From: Brachypterus glaber
Taxonomy: Eukaryota > Arthropoda > Insecta > Coleoptera > Kateretidae
Length of the DNA: 64,000 nt
Reading direction: 5' to 3'
Assembly: GCA_958510825.1 (NCBI GenBank)
Contig: OY294044.1
Location: 80,150,895 to 80,214,894 of the forward strand
Position numbers and translations under genes: made by a program. How positions within the stretch are numbered: the stretch's first letter is position 1; every line of letters starts with the position of its first letter. The notes beneath the pieces were generated by a model. The model had not been told where the DNA came from. It did no database searches and worked only from the letters and a program-made list of their open reading frames with translations. Of this stretch, positions 19,393-31,370 are shown piece after piece.

Positions 19393-19810
19393 TATATATT
19401 TACAGTTTAAAATTTTTAAACACGCAAAATGGCTCTCAAGTACCAACGCCAACTTAATTTTATTCTATAGATATTGTGTTCTGGCTCGGTTCTGGCGCTT
19501 AGAGCCTTTTGTAGTAATTTTTTAAAATAAAATTTATAGATATCGTTAAGCTAATTGTAAATTATTTAAAAAAAAAATAAATTACAACAGGTTACTTGTT
19601 TAAAAAATGAGTTTTGTCAATTCTGATTTTAAATAATTTAGAAAAAAATGAAAATAAAAACAAATATATTCTACAAAATTAATTAAAAAAATAAACTCTT
19701 TCTATATCCGTAATAAACATTTAACATACACTGAAAAAAATATAAAAACAAACGAAATTCGATTTATCGCACGAATCCCTCTACCGATTACTTTCATATT
19801 GACAATAAAT
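19393..19810. other. AT-rich non-coding stretch
   Basis: I see nothing in it beyond A/T runs. Confidence 0.4.
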
Positions 19811-20645
19811 ACTCGTGATACACACGTAAAAAATTCCAAAAAAACGGAAAAAAATTATGAAGCGTCGAAAGAATATTTATAAACCTTATAGTGTCCTCTA
19901 TATATATATATATATACATTTTTAAAATGTTTGCGGTCAGACTTAAAAAATTAAATTATTTTGTATGTATTTTTTAAATTTTAAAATATAGTACAAATAT
20001 GGGGTATTAAATCATAGAAAGGTATTATCTCCATGTCCGGACCCGTCATGACGCGTCCGGACGCGTCAGGTAAAAAAAATTTAATTTTTGGAAAAAATTC
20101 AGATTTGATTTCTTTTGTATATTTTTAGGTTTAAAACAATGAAAAAACCTAAACAATAGAAAACCACTAAAATATTCAAATTTTTCAATTTTTTTGAATG
20201 GCGTTTTTTTTTTTATTTTACTTTTTTAAACAGCCTAATTTTAGGTTTTAAAAAAAAAATTTCGGTCAATTATGTAATTTTTTATACTGAATTTGAATCT
20301 GAATAAAAAACACCCTCATTCCAATTAAAAGTTTTAAGTTACCCCCTATCCGGCCCAAGGGTGCTTTGATAAAAAGGTGTCCCCCTTGATATTGAAGCTT
20401 AATACAAAATTTCAAAAAAATATCTTGTACGGTTTCTGAGATAACCGTTTAAATGTCCCACCTGCTATGCAGTGTGCCACTTAAATTTAATTTTTTAAGC
20501 AATACCGCAAAGATTTTCAAAAAAATGTATAGACATCATTTAGAGGACACTATAAGGTTTATAAATATTCAACTTTCGACGCTTCATGATTTTTTCCGCT
20601 TTTTTGGTATATTTTACCTGTGTGCGCCGTGTAGCTGTTTACTTT
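19811..20645. repeat. Foldback repeat, about 0.8 kb
   Basis: The left arm (19820-19908: AAATTCCAAAAAAACGG, ATGAAGCGTCGAAAGAATAT, TTATAAACCTTATAGTGTCC) pairs with the right arm (20535-20645). The interior is AT-rich with an ATATAT run at 19900-19915 and GACGCGTCCGGACGCGTCAG near 20048. No coding content. Confidence 0.65.
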
Positions 20646-20694
20646 AAAAATAAGGTGTTTTAATTTCTAATTTTTGGAACCCTCTATAAATAAA

Positions 20695-21240
20695 TCCTTT
20701 GATCAGATCAATTATTATACTATAGTACTATTCACAGCGTAAGCGCTATAATAATTATATGGTAGTTTCAAATTTCCCAAAATCGCCAAAAAACGTCCCA
20801 GACAAAAATTTCTTGGATACAAATGAGTTTCATGAAAAAATAAGAAACTTTTTTTTTTGAAAATTTCTGTCTATTTGTTTTCCGTCCGATGTCACGTTTT
20901 TTGTGGACATAATAGGTTATCATTGATAACTCAAAAAATAATAATCCGATTGACTTTTTTAGGAAAAATCCAGTTATATGAGGGAAAGATCCGTATTGTT
21001 TTTGAAAGTAATCTTCACAAAAACCAAAAAGTTATGGGAGCTTAAAAATTTAAAAAACTATAATTTTCAAGTAAAAAATTATTTTTTTCCGAAATTTTTT
21101 TTAAATATTCCGTTTTTCAAAAAAGATGTTTTTAACAAAAAATGACTAATTTTTTTGATTTTTTTTAAGTAAATATAATATAATGGAATTTGTAGCATTA
21201 CATATCTTTACGGCTTGTTTATTATACATTTTTTTCTTTA
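20695..21240 (+). repeat. Dispersed repeat family X, copy 2
   Basis: It shares block order with 4190-4560: hairpin, GGTAGTTTCAAATTTCCCA, TTGGATACAAATGAG, GATGTCACGTTTTT, then AAAAAGTTATGGGAG. It runs on to GTAGCATTACATATC and GGCTTGTTTATTATAC, a segment that also occurs near 18690-18735, 54350-54385 and 56575-56620. Confidence 0.6.
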
Positions 21241-21690
21241 GAAATTATCCCATTGACTTTACCTTAAGTAGGGCACAAAACTTAACACTTTCCGAGTCTC
21301 AGAGTTTTTCCCGTTAAAGTATTATATTAAAAAGTGTACCAGATTGCGTTAATTGTTGGGTAAAGTATGAAATCGAATTTTAATTATAAGTCATTACAAT
21401 GTAATAATGAGATAAATTAACCGGATGATGTTAAATAGTTAAATCAAATTTCAACACACCAATCTGTTGTTCTGGGATTTATTAAGCTTAATTGATACGA
21501 GCTTGGCCATTAAGAACTTATCAGAATCAATATTGACTATTTCTCCTTATGGTGCGCAACGTCGGTTGATTAGTTTACACATAGACACACACACAAATTC
21601 AAAATAACAAAAATTCTTAAAGAAACACTTTGGATATGTACCTATTAACGTTAAAATGACGCATTAACTAGGAACAGTTCGACCCAAGAG
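21241..21690. other. Non-coding stretch
   Basis: No gene or bounded repeat recognised. Confidence 0.4.
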
Positions 21691-21700
21691 TGTTAAATTA

Positions 21701-22380
21701 TTATTATTATTATTATTGTTTACAGTAAGCGGCTAGGGCGATGAAACTGTAAACTTAAAATTAACTTAGTATAAATATCACAGCAAAAAAAAAAAAATAG
21801 AAGTAAATAACAATGAAAAAGAAAAATATATAAAATTATAGAGTTAAAAAATATATATACTACTTAATAAAAAGAGAGAAAAAAAAATAATATAGAATAT
21901 GAAAAACAAAAATAAAGAAAAAATACAAATATATAAAAAAAGAGGATATATAAAGGTTATTGGGGAAAATGCACCCACTGGTTTAAAAGCCTTTCCAGTT
22001 CTTTGTCCAGCCTGTTCTTAAATAGGACTGACCCCGACTCCACTGCTTCCTGACTTAGATCATTCCACTTATAAACAACACGATTTGAAATGAAGTTTCT
22101 TCGAGGAAGCTTATTAATGCTACTTCGTTAAGGATATCGACTTGCTTTAGGGAGTGCAGAGAAGAGCATCTAAGATTCCACCTGAGTTAAGAGACCTACC
22201 GTATGCCGAGCGAATATCTCGTTTAAACCTCACTACACTGGCAGCTAGAAGATCCCGAGGCGATCTTATACAAACCTACAAAATCCTTAGCAACTATTAC
22301 TCAGTCCAACTCAACATATTTACGTTCAACAACTACCCAAACCTTCGAGGTCATAATAAAAAAAATAAACCTTTTCATCA
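21701..22380 (-). pseudogene. LINE 3' end with inverted 5' segment (CR1-like)
   Basis: On the minus strand, 22140 to 21960 encodes the typical C-terminus of a CR1-like ORF2 (RRNFISNRVVYKWNDL, then LFKNRLDKELERLLNQW), a stop, an A/T-rich 3' UTR and a 3' (AAT)n tail at 21702-21720. On the plus strand, 22141 to about 22380 encodes the segment that should lie immediately upstream in the same protein: RRASKIPPELRDLPYAER, then LTTLAARRSRGDLIQTYKIL and NLRGH. The two halves meet head to head near 22140. This is the structure expected of one 5'-truncated insertion with an inverted 5' part. The open frame beyond about 22380 (to 22507) is low-complexity flank. Confidence 0.85.
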
Positions 22381-22507
22381 GAAGGGTAATATACAAATTT
22401 TTTTAGTCAAACCAAAAAAAACTACTTTTTTAGAAAAAAACGAAAAATTAAAAAACAATAGTAAGTTATATAAAAAGTCAATATGTGTTTTATTTCATAT
22501 TAGTTAA

Positions 22508-23460
22508 ATTAATATTTAATAAATGTACCTATTTTATTTTTAGTATATAAATAACATTTTAGATTTTTAAATAACATTTTAAGTAAGTTGTAATGGTTAT
22601 TGTTTAAATAAAATACTAAAACTTTACCCATTTACTATTAAAATTTTATCAAAGATAACAATAATAATTTAAAACGAATGTCTTTTAGAACACGCAACCA
22701 TATTCACGGTTCGCTTCTCAGTAAAAAAAGTCGAAAGTCCTTGTTAACGTATTCTATTTATTAACGACGGGTGGACCTTATGTTTTTTTATTGGCTTAAA
22801 ATTTTCATTTATATTAGGTATAACTAGAAAATTCTGAAAATATGAGGGTGATCAAACTTTTCTAAGGCCCTAATTGAGTGCCTAAAATTCGTAAAATTAA
22901 CCATAAATCGTAAGAATAAGTTAAAAATTGCCTGAATTATTTATGTCAAAAATTTAAAGGTCTTGATATCTTATGGTTTTTCTTATAAAAAAATTATGTG
23001 CCAAATTTCAAAACGATTAAAAGATTCTAACCCGTGCCAAAAATCTACCCAAGTTGACCCTAAAACACTAAAATTTAAAAATTTCAGTTATTAAAAAGTT
23101 GCATTTTCGTTTGGACTTTTTATAAATAACATAAGTAAAGCTTATTTTATTAATCACTAGATGGTCAAAAAATATAAAAAAAAGTTCGTATAAACTTATG
23201 TCCAAAAACGGAATTTATAGAACCTACGCTTCTTTATTAGGGGCTCCAAAAATTCAGTTTTTATTTAATAACTTAATAACCCTTTGAGCTATACTGCCAT
23301 GCTAAGACAATCTGCAAATTAGATGTTTTGGGATATGACCAGTTTTATTGTTTTTGTTTGCACTTTTTGAAAAAATGTTTAAATAAATATGGCTTTGGGT
23401 CCTGCTTTATTTCAAATCAATAATGCGTGATATCTTTTGAAAAATAATATATATAAAAAT
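22508..23460. other. AT-rich non-coding stretch
   Basis: No gene. There are repeated TATAAAAA-type runs and nothing bounded that I can support. Confidence 0.4.
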
Positions 23461-24060
23461 AAATTGTCATACTAAATGCATTTGTTCTATCTGAGAAAGT
23501 TAGGACAAAATTATATAAAAAGTCCAATCATATTACTAAGATCTGTAAAGTTAGTCCTAGTCCTGACTTATTCGTCTGATAAAGACTAGTTAGGACAATT
23601 TTATTTAGAAAACATTGAAAATTTTGCACATAGGACAAACATCTTAGGCTAATTTTTAGGAATTGCGTTTTAGATAGGACATTTCTTTTTAGTAGGCACA
23701 TGGGGCTAGTGTAAAGCAATACAATGGTGTGCTTCTCAAAAAGTGAATTTTTGCAGATAGGACAACTTGTCTTAGAAGGGCAGTATAGAACGAGCTTTTG
23801 CATGTGAACTAACCTTAATCAGGCCAATTCTTAAATATAATTTTCATGTAGTTATTTTAAACAAGGGCGTGCGAAATGGACAGGCCTCGTCATTTTTTTG
23901 CCCCAAACTTTTTTCTGTGTAACTGTTTTTATTATTAAAATATGATTCCTTAGGTCAAAATACATCAAAAAGTTACCTTCTGTTGTAATACCGTAGGATT
24001 AACCGTTTCCTAGCAAAATTTATGATAAGGGTCCTTTCAAATAAAAAAAAATGTGCTTAC
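23461..24060 (+). repeat. Degraded TACAGGG-family arm with TAGGACA-repeat insert
   Basis: 23810-24060 carries the family block GGGCGTGCGAAATGG, TTTTTTGCCCCAAACTTTTT and TACCGTAGGATTAACCGTTT, which match the arms at 54780-54930 and 741-1180. 23461-23800 is rich in the motif TAGGACAA (at least six times) and looks like an inserted or degraded tandem sequence. The inverted counterpart with TACCCTTAGGAGGGTCGTAG is at 25790-25870. Confidence 0.5.
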
Positions 24061-24076
24061 TCTTCAAGGCCTTGTT

Positions 24077-24162
24077 GATTTAGATTTTACCCTTAGGGGT
24101 AAAATCTAAATATACTAAAATCCTATTTATATTATAATGGATATAAATAAGATTTTAGTAAA
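24077..24162. repeat. Two adjacent hairpins
   Basis: TTAGATTTTACCC pairs with GGGGTAAAATCTAA around CTTA (24077-24108). Immediately after, TACTAAAATC ... TATTTATAT pairs with ATATAAATA ... GATTTTAGTA. The back-to-back placement is tidy and may mark a small transposon tip. Confidence 0.6.
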
Positions 24163-24579
24163 AAGCCATTTTTACAATTTAATTTATATAACTTCCAAAT
24201 CGGCAACTAGCGGCAGCTGATTTTTTTTGTTAACAAATGTACGCCATTATTAGGTGACTATTTTAATATAACAATCAATCGGGATCTCTGGCAATATTTT
24301 ATGATACAAATGAAAATTGGCATTTTAAAGTTATTTTTTAATCTAAAATGAAGATAAATATAAGATACAAAAAATATATGATTATAAATAATCTACATGT
24401 ATATAAGTAAGTACTATACTATAATATGTATAAAGGCAAGTCCATATTTATTGCACTCTAAAAAGCTAAAATTTAACCTTAGTTTTCCGCCACCTTAAAA
24501 AATTGAAAGTAAAATACTTGAAAAAAAAATGTTTTGCGTTTATGTAATTTTTAATGTTTAACAAGCTTTAGGGTCAATA

Positions 24580-24580
<1 letters not shown>
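24163..24580. other. AT-rich non-coding stretch
   Basis: Nothing recognised. Confidence 0.35.

Positions 24581-24650
<70 letters not shown>
24581..24650. repeat. (TA)n microsatellite
   Basis: About 33 TA units. No associated gene. Confidence 0.95.
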
Positions 24651-24651
<1 letters not shown>

Positions 24652-24884
24652 CATACACTATAAAACATTCTTCTCTAAAATTATTAGTTTTTCAGATATT
24701 GTAATTTGATCATTATTTCCCACTGTGCGAAGTTAGGCACTCAAGAAACTTTTTAAGTGTACAAGAAAAAAAAAACATCTTATAACTGAGAATATTCGTA
24801 TCAAAATGTGGTTAAATTTGAAACCCTGAGGACCAAAAATTAAACACTAAATTGTTTAAAAGCCAAATTTTCAATGATACACGG

Positions 24885-25735
24885 TGAATGTACAATACAA
24901 ACTAAAAAAAACGTTCTATGCATGTAAACGGTAAAAATAAATTACATTAAATTACATAGTCCGTAAATGGTAATATGTTGCCATAGACCGGAATGGTAAA
25001 AATTACATAGTCCAGAATGGTAATATTTTGCATAGACCGGAACGCTAAAAATTACATAGTCCAGAATGGTAATATTGTGCATAGAGCGGAACGCTAAAAA
25101 TTACATAGTCCATAATGGTTTGGACTTAAAATTTGAAAAAAAAAAAATTACTACTTAGAAAATATTTGTTCCAAATTACAAGTCTCTGTGTCAAAGCTTT
25201 TTTAAAATATCGTAGCGTAAAGTTCATTTGGTTTAATAAACCAAACGATTTGCACCCTTAATACGAGTATAAACTGCTTACATCTTTCTTTAAAGATCTA
25301 TTGGTTGATAAAGATCATAATTTATAATGAACGTAAATTTTAGGCCACAAATAAAGCATTTAAATATCGTACATAAATAATATTTACCTTTTTTACACTT
25401 TTAACACTTTAACCTAGCAGCATGCGTCCCTATCTCTTTAACAATTGCGACGCCTTCTTGGTTATTGTCCAAAGCGCACGCGCGTCTTAAAATAACATAG
25501 CCCGACATTGTAAAATCATGTAAAAATATGTAAATCAATGTAAATATATTTTTTAACATTATTTTACATTATTTTACATTCTTTTACATTCTTTTATATT
25601 CTTTTACATTATTTTATATTCTTTTACATAAATTCATGAATTATACATAGTCCAGAATAGTAAATTTACTATTCCGTACTATGTAAATTCATGTATTTTT
25701 ACATTATTTTACATGCAGTTTTTACAGTGTACTGC
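24885..25735. repeat. Repeat-rich element built of TTACATAGTCC and TTTTACAT units
   Basis: 24960-25120 holds three to four copies of a ~57-base unit containing AAATTACATAGTCCAGAATGG and AATATTTTGCATAGACCGGA. 25500-25640 is a ten-base minisatellite of ATTATTTTAC / ATTCTTTTAC. The outer ends (GCATGTAAACGGTAAAAA near 24920 and TTTTTACATTATTTTACATG near 25697) are loosely inverted, so the whole may be one MITE-like element with expanded subrepeats. Confidence 0.5.
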
Positions 25736-25779
25736 CAAAAATCGAACCCAAAGGTGTTACGGTCTCCTAAAAATGCACG

Positions 25780-25857
25780 ATTTTTAAAAACAACTTTTCA
25801 GATGTACCCTTAGGAGGGTCGTAGGGCTTATTTCCGGATTAACCTTTAAAGGAACTT
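25780..25857 (-). repeat. TACAGGG-family fragment
   Basis: TACCCTTAGGAGGGTCGTAG, GGCTTATTTCCGG and TTAACCTTTAAAGGAACTTT match the inverted family core, closing the degraded copy that starts near 23461. Confidence 0.5.
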
Positions 25858-26692
25858 TTTAACCGACTACCAAAAAGGAGGAGGTTATCAATTCGACGTG
25901 TGACGTTTTTTTATGTTTGTCCCCGCATAACTTTGGAACGAATGAACGGAATTTGATAAAACTTTTTGCAACTTAAAGAGGGCATTCATGAGGTGGTCCC
26001 GTTTTAATTTGACGCTGGGATAATGCCGGGTAAGCCGGATAATTAAGATAAATCTAATCATTTTAACGCAATTTCACTTAAAAACGGCTTAATTTGATTC
26101 TACTACCAGCCACATTTTTAGAGAAATATCGGATAACTTAATTAAGGGGTCACTTAAATATTACGACACACTGAAAATCTTTTAAATGCCGCTAAACTTG
26201 ATTCTCTGGACTGTAATATTAAAATACCAAGAGAAAATGATAAATGTTTTGATTTTACCAAAAGGCCTTGTTTGATTATTACTTTACGTATAAAAAATAA
26301 AATAAGTTTGGTTGAACTCTTGGGCGCTGAAATAAAAATATTACTTTTATTTTTTAGAAATTTATCTTTAAGATGATGACGTCACAATGCACTAACAGTG
26401 CGTTGTGACGTCAGAAGCTTGCCGAAATGGAAAGACAGCTATAATTTAGCTTAGATGACGTTACAAATCTACAAGTTCTGTGTATCTAAAAAGTAAAAAA
26501 TAAAAACTTTTCGCAAAAAAAAAATTAACCGACTTCTATGCCTCTAAAAAGTAAAAAATAAAAATAAAAGTCGGTGCCAATTTCACAGCAAACAATAATA
26601 AAATAATAAAAAAATAATTTTTAGTAATTAATTTAGGGAATGGTGAAATTAAGAATTTTTTATTTTTTACTTTTTAGAGACAGTCGGTTCAT
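25858..26692. repeat. AACCGACT-ended insect repeat
   Basis: It starts AACCGACTACCAAAAAGGAG followed by GAGGTTATCAATTCG and a TTTGGAACGAATGAACGGAA block, a start I recognise as common in many insect genomes. The complementary AGTCGGTT appears at 26683-26691. It contains a palindrome near 26383-26420 (TGACGTCACAATGCAC / GTGCGTTGTGACGTC). No coding content. Confidence 0.5.
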
Positions 26693-27421
26693 TTTTTTTT
26701 CTTGCAAAAAGTTTTTATTTATGTGTTTTATTATAGAATAATCCCTTAAAATTCTCAAACTTATTTCTGAATAACCCTGTATACATTGGTGTAGTTGCGC
26801 TACACATTAAAAACCAAATAATAAAAACCAAAAACATAAAACAAAACAGATCCTTCGTCGTCAAAGGATTAAATAATTTATTTTAAAATAAATGAGATGA
26901 ATTCATATGTATCGAAATTAGTAGATTACAATGAAATTCTTCCTGAAATACATCTAGGGTACATCTAAGTTCAGTGTCTCTAAAAAGTAAAAAATTAAAA
27001 CTTTTCGCAAAAAAAATGAACCGACTTCTATGTCTCTAAGAAGTAAAAAGCAAAAAATATTTAAGTAGGTGCCAATTTCACAGCAAACAATAATTAAATA
27101 ATAAAAAAAATAATTAGTAATTAATTTAGGGAATGATGACATTGGCACCGACTTAAGTATTTTTTATTTTTTACTTTTTAGAGACATAGAAGTCGGTTAA
27201 TTTTTTTTTGCTAAAAGTTTTTATTTATATATTTATTTCTGAATAACCCTGTATACATTGGTGTAGTTGCGCTACACATTAAAAACCAAATAATAAAAAA
27301 CAAAAAACATAAAACAAAACAGATCCTTCGTCGTCAAAGGATTAAATAATTTATTTTAAAATAAATGAGATGAATTCATATGTAGCGAAATTAGTAGATT
27401 ACAATGAAATTCTTCCTGAAA
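26470..27421 (+). repeat. Tandem duplication of a ~470-bp unit
   Basis: Unit 1 (about 26470-26949) and unit 2 (about 26975-27421) share AAAAAGTAAAAAATAAAAAC, GTGCCAATTTCACAGCAAAC, CTGAATAACCCTGTATACAT, GTAGTTGCGCTACAC, CAGATCCTTCGTCGTCAAAG and GAAATTCTTCCTGAAATA in the same order. Differences are a few substitutions and one ~60-base gap. Each unit contains an inner inverted repeat around GACTTCTATGTCTCTAAAAA. Confidence 0.8.
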
Positions 27422-28505
27422 TATGCAAATGAATTATACTATAAGCTCTCTTTACACACATATTATGTAAAATGTTTTCCTGAAAACCTAATGCAGATTT
27501 TTTCGCTTGAATAAATTTTATGGCGCGGATCCTCATGGAACACTGATAAAACAAATTGGTAAATTTAGTAGAATTGACGTTTGGTTAATTATAGCGTACT
27601 AAAAAAATTAATTGAATGTTTTTACATGAACCATAATATGTCCAACCTATTTGCTTTATCATAAATCCCAATTTATTGGAGCTATAATTAAGGATGATTT
27701 ATTAAACAAATCGTTTTTTTTTTTTTCATTTTATGACTTTTTGTACACTGTACAATGTGCATTGTAACACTAAAGTTATGACTGTATTTTTTGAAGTAAC
27801 AATGAATTGATTTAAATTATTTATTATTACACTCCTCGCAACTTACCGCATAATACGTTTTAAATATTCCATCAATCTATTTTCTAATCATCGTATTTCA
27901 AATTAAAATTTAAAGCACAGCATCAATCAAATTCATGTAGTACTTTTTAAGTTAACTGGCAAAATTACAACTTCCAGGAAAATCCTGATATCTGCTAAAC
28001 CAGAAGTAAAAATGTAAAAAAATAAAAAAGAAAATATTCAATTAAACTGCGGCAATAAGAAAGACTTTAATAATTTGATTGCAGTCGCAGTGGCGTACTA
28101 TGCAAGTCCTAGAAGATAGGGTAAAAAACATAGTTGTACATTATTTGTTGCTGTTAATACGAAAAAAAAATTATTCTTAAAACAAACAAAAGTAGAGAAT
28201 GTTTAAGCTTCAAAACAAAAAAAGAATCAGTCAAATCCATTAATTAGTTTTGGAAATATTTGAATTTAAAAAATGTCAATTTTTTAGGTGTCCTGAATTT
28301 AATGTGCGGCAGTGTATATAAAAGTATTTATTTTAAATCTATTCTAGTATTTCCAAGTTTAATTTTCTGTGGAATGTATTTCACTGTTTTAGATCCGTGT
28401 AGCAAACTTTAAGTGTGAAAAGAATAACGTTTCATTGGTCAATATAAAAAACCACACTAATTTGACTTGACGAAATCGGATAGGCAATAATAATTAAAAA
28501 ATATA
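27422..28505. other. AT-rich non-coding stretch
   Basis: No gene, RNA or bounded element recognised. Confidence 0.4.
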
Positions 28506-28850
28506 TAGGGTTATTCACGGAAGTGGCCCATTAAAAGTTTATGGAGAACTAATAATTCCGGTTGTACCGGAAGTGGCACTCAACTTTGATTTTTGAAATG
28601 AAATACCTCATATATTTTTTAACTTTTAAAATCAGCATTAAATTTGCTTTATTTTAATGTGTAATACTTTTTGTCTATCTACTGTAGTTTTTGAGTTATT
28701 CAAGTTTTTAGAAAAAGCAAATTCATAATTTTTCCTTGATTTTTTAAATTGGAGAAAAGTTCTTTTGTGGTTTACTCAATAATACTTAAACAAATTATCC
28801 TAAGCCGAAACAGAACCCAAAAGTTATACAGGGTGTCTCAGAGAGCAGGT
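28506..28850 (+). repeat. Left arm of a foldback (mate at 31371-31765)
   Basis: GTGGCCCATTAAAAGTTTAT, GGAGAACTAATAATTCCGG, AGTGGCACTCAACTTTG, TGAGTTATTC, ATCCTAAGCCGAAACAGAAC and TACAGGGTGTCTCAGAGAGC all recur inverted at 31340-31765. The arms are about 350 bp with moderate divergence, 2.5 kb apart. Confidence 0.75.
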
Positions 28851-29015
28851 CGAATCTAACAAATGGAAAATAGCCGTAACTCATTTTTTTTAATGACACC
28901 TTGTAGTTTTGCTTTCCTATTTTGAAAATTTTCAAAATTTCGGGAAAGCCTTATATTTATGCAAAAATTTTCAATTTTTTTGCCTAATTTTGCGTTTCAT
29001 GACGTTTCGATATAA

Positions 29016-29162
29016 GGGAACGTTCAAGTATTACGTAACGCTCCTGGGGGGGGGGGGTCATTTTGGAGTGTTACGCCCATGTTAATGGTATAGGAAAATA
29101 GCTTTACAGGGGGGGGGGTCCAAAATGATCAAAATTTGCGTTACGTAATACTTTAACGTTCG
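29016..29162. mobile_element. 147-bp MITE with twin G-tracts
   Basis: The left end GGGAACGTTCAAGTATTACG, TAACGC pairs with the right end GCGTTACGTAATACTTTAAC, GTTC. Runs of 12 and 10 G occur inside, separated by GGAGTGTTACGCCCATG. A half copy is at 1491-1590. Confidence 0.75.
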
Positions 29163-29399
29163 AGCAAAAAAAAATTGTCGGTCGATAGGTCGATCGGTCG
29201 GTCTGCCCGGGAAATCTTGTCAAAACGATAACTTAAGAACGCTTTAAGCTAGATACTTAAAATTTGACATACAGGTATCTTACCAAAAGTTCTCGCTCGG
29301 GATTGTTTGAACTTTTGGGGTGCTGCAAGGGGCAGATGGGGAAAAATGCATTTTTTTACAAAAAATTGAAATTTTTATATAGGGGTTTTAAGGCTGCTG

Positions 29400-29830
29400 A
29401 AATTGAATCTGAATTTGATCTGTTTTTGGGGTCAGCGAATTTGAATTTGACAATAAAATTTTCCCAATTTCAACCCCTGAGGGGTGGGGGTGGTTTTCGT
29501 GAAAATTAGTATATTTGGGTTTTTGAGGTTGCTGTAGGTGAATCTGATAATAAAAAATTCTAACTCCACCCCCTGAGGGGTCGGGGATTGTTTTCTGGAA
29601 TTTGGTGTTGCTGAAAGTGAATCTGATAATAAAAAAAATCTAACTCCACCCCCTGAGGGACGGGGGGTAGTTTTCGTGAAAATTCGTTTATTGGGGTTTT
29701 TGAGGTTGCTAAAACTGAATCTTAAGATACATTTTTTTTTAAATGGTAGTTTTCGTAAAAATTAGTATACTGGAGTTTTTAAGGTTACTGAAAGTGAATC
29801 TGATAATAAAAAATCCACATCATGCGCGGA
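29400..29830 (+). repeat. ~105-bp tandem repeat, about four units
   Basis: The unit order is CCACCCCCTGAGGGG, GGGGGTAGTTTTCGTGAAAA, TTAGTATATTGGGGTTTTTG, AGGTTGCTGAAAGTGAATCT, GATAATAAAAAATC. The same unit, inverted, makes a longer array at 57860-58410. Units differ from each other by several substitutions. Confidence 0.82.
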
Positions 29831-30119
29831 GGTAAAAAATAGGAAAGCTCTTTTACTGGGCAGTATATTTTTAGTTAAATAGAGAATTAAATTTTATTTA
29901 AAATGAATATAGGATACCCTATACCTTACATTAACCGTTTCGAGTTAATTGTAATTTTTTGTGAAAAAAGGCGTATTTTTGTAATTTTTTTAAGTTGTAT
30001 TTAATCAAGTAAATGACATTTCTTTTTCACTTCTTTAACTTAAGTGTCATCGTAATTATGATAATTAAGAGTAAAATAATGGCAAAGGCTTATTCTTACC
30101 CTGTTATTTTGGATTTACA

Positions 30120-30396
30120 TTTAAATTTACATTTTGTTTAACCTTGTACTATTCTACTTAATTAAGCATCCCCTAAGTCCAGGACTTGTGTGGGCCAGTA
30201 GTAGAGGGAACCACCGGCTTTAATTGACTTTCGAACCAATTTATAGGGAGTGTCCGATTCACTTACGGCTTCGCCAAATTTCAATTATTAATTAACTGAA
30301 AAAGGCAAATCGGCGCGCCGGTGAGAATCGAACTCACGCTATTTTGGGTAGTAAACTCGTCAATACGACGCGCTAGTCCACTACACAAATCCTCCC
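30120..30396 (-). mobile_element. tRNA-derived SINE, copy 2
   Basis: Read on the minus strand, the head starts GGGAGGATTTGTGTAGTGGA and has box B AGTTCGATTCTC. The body then matches copy 1 (GATTTGCCTTTTTCAGTTAA to GGGATGCTTAATTAAGTAGA and a TTAAAC-rich tail). The head differs strongly from copy 1 between boxes A and B, while the body is near identical. Confidence 0.85.
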
Positions 30397-31370
30397 ATAA
30401 ATTCATTTGCTATTTGCTATTTTTAGTGAAAATAATAAAACAATTAGAACAACCTGCAGAAAATTTAATACAAAATATCCTGATTTACCAAGACTGTCAT
30501 GTAAAAACTTTAGAAAAATTCACACAAATTTTTCGCAATTTTAGACAGAAAAAGCAGTGATATCTCTAAAAAAACAATTAGAAACAACTAAGGTAATGAA
30601 GTCAATGTTTTGGGTTACTTTTATGCTCAAATAAATGTCATATAATTTTTAAACATGTTTTTGAAAAATTTACTGTAAATATTTTTACACTTAAAACTAT
30701 GATTTATTATTAAAAATGGTAAAAACAAGACAAAGAGTATATGAAATAGGAGGCATAATTGAAAAATTGTAAATAATTTTCATATAAGAAATTTCAAGAA
30801 AAACCATGAACCAAATTAAATTTTAAATTATTATAGTATTGTAAAACACTGTAGTATAAACTACTTTTATCAAAGGTCCCAAAAATGAGTATAAATAAAT
30901 AAAATAAAAAAAAATAAAAAATAAATAAAACATCCATATGCCTAAATTACTGCAGCTAGACACGACTTGGGAATTTTTTATTCAAACATCCAAAGAATCT
31001 TAAAAAAAAAACACAAGATGCACGATTACAAAAAGCAAAAAGTACAGGCCTTAAAACCTGATGATTTTCAAAAATATTTTAGCTAACGTCCAAAGGGACT
31101 TCACTTTTAAGTTTATTATTAATGTTTCTTAAGGTAAATATCTAAATACAAATCGATTCATTTTACTGGCCTACTTGATTACCAAATATAACAGAAATAC
31201 GGCTTTTTCACAATAATTTGCAAATAGCTCGAAAACGGTTAATGTTAGGTAAGGGTATTCCATTTTAAAGCAAATTTAATTATTTATTTAACCAAATGAC
31301 AAAATATTTAGGTTGCCTTTAAAAAAAAAGAGTTATGGCTTAAGTTAAACTTGTTAGATTTGACCTGCTT
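30397..31370. other. AT-rich non-coding stretch inside the foldback
   Basis: No gene. 31340-31370 begins the inverted arm. The open frame at 30321-30560 starts within the SINE and has no supported homology. Confidence 0.4.

Noticed and set aside
25550..25640. CRISPR-like regular repeats
   Set aside because: A ten-base minisatellite without unique spacers, in a eukaryotic, transposon-rich setting.
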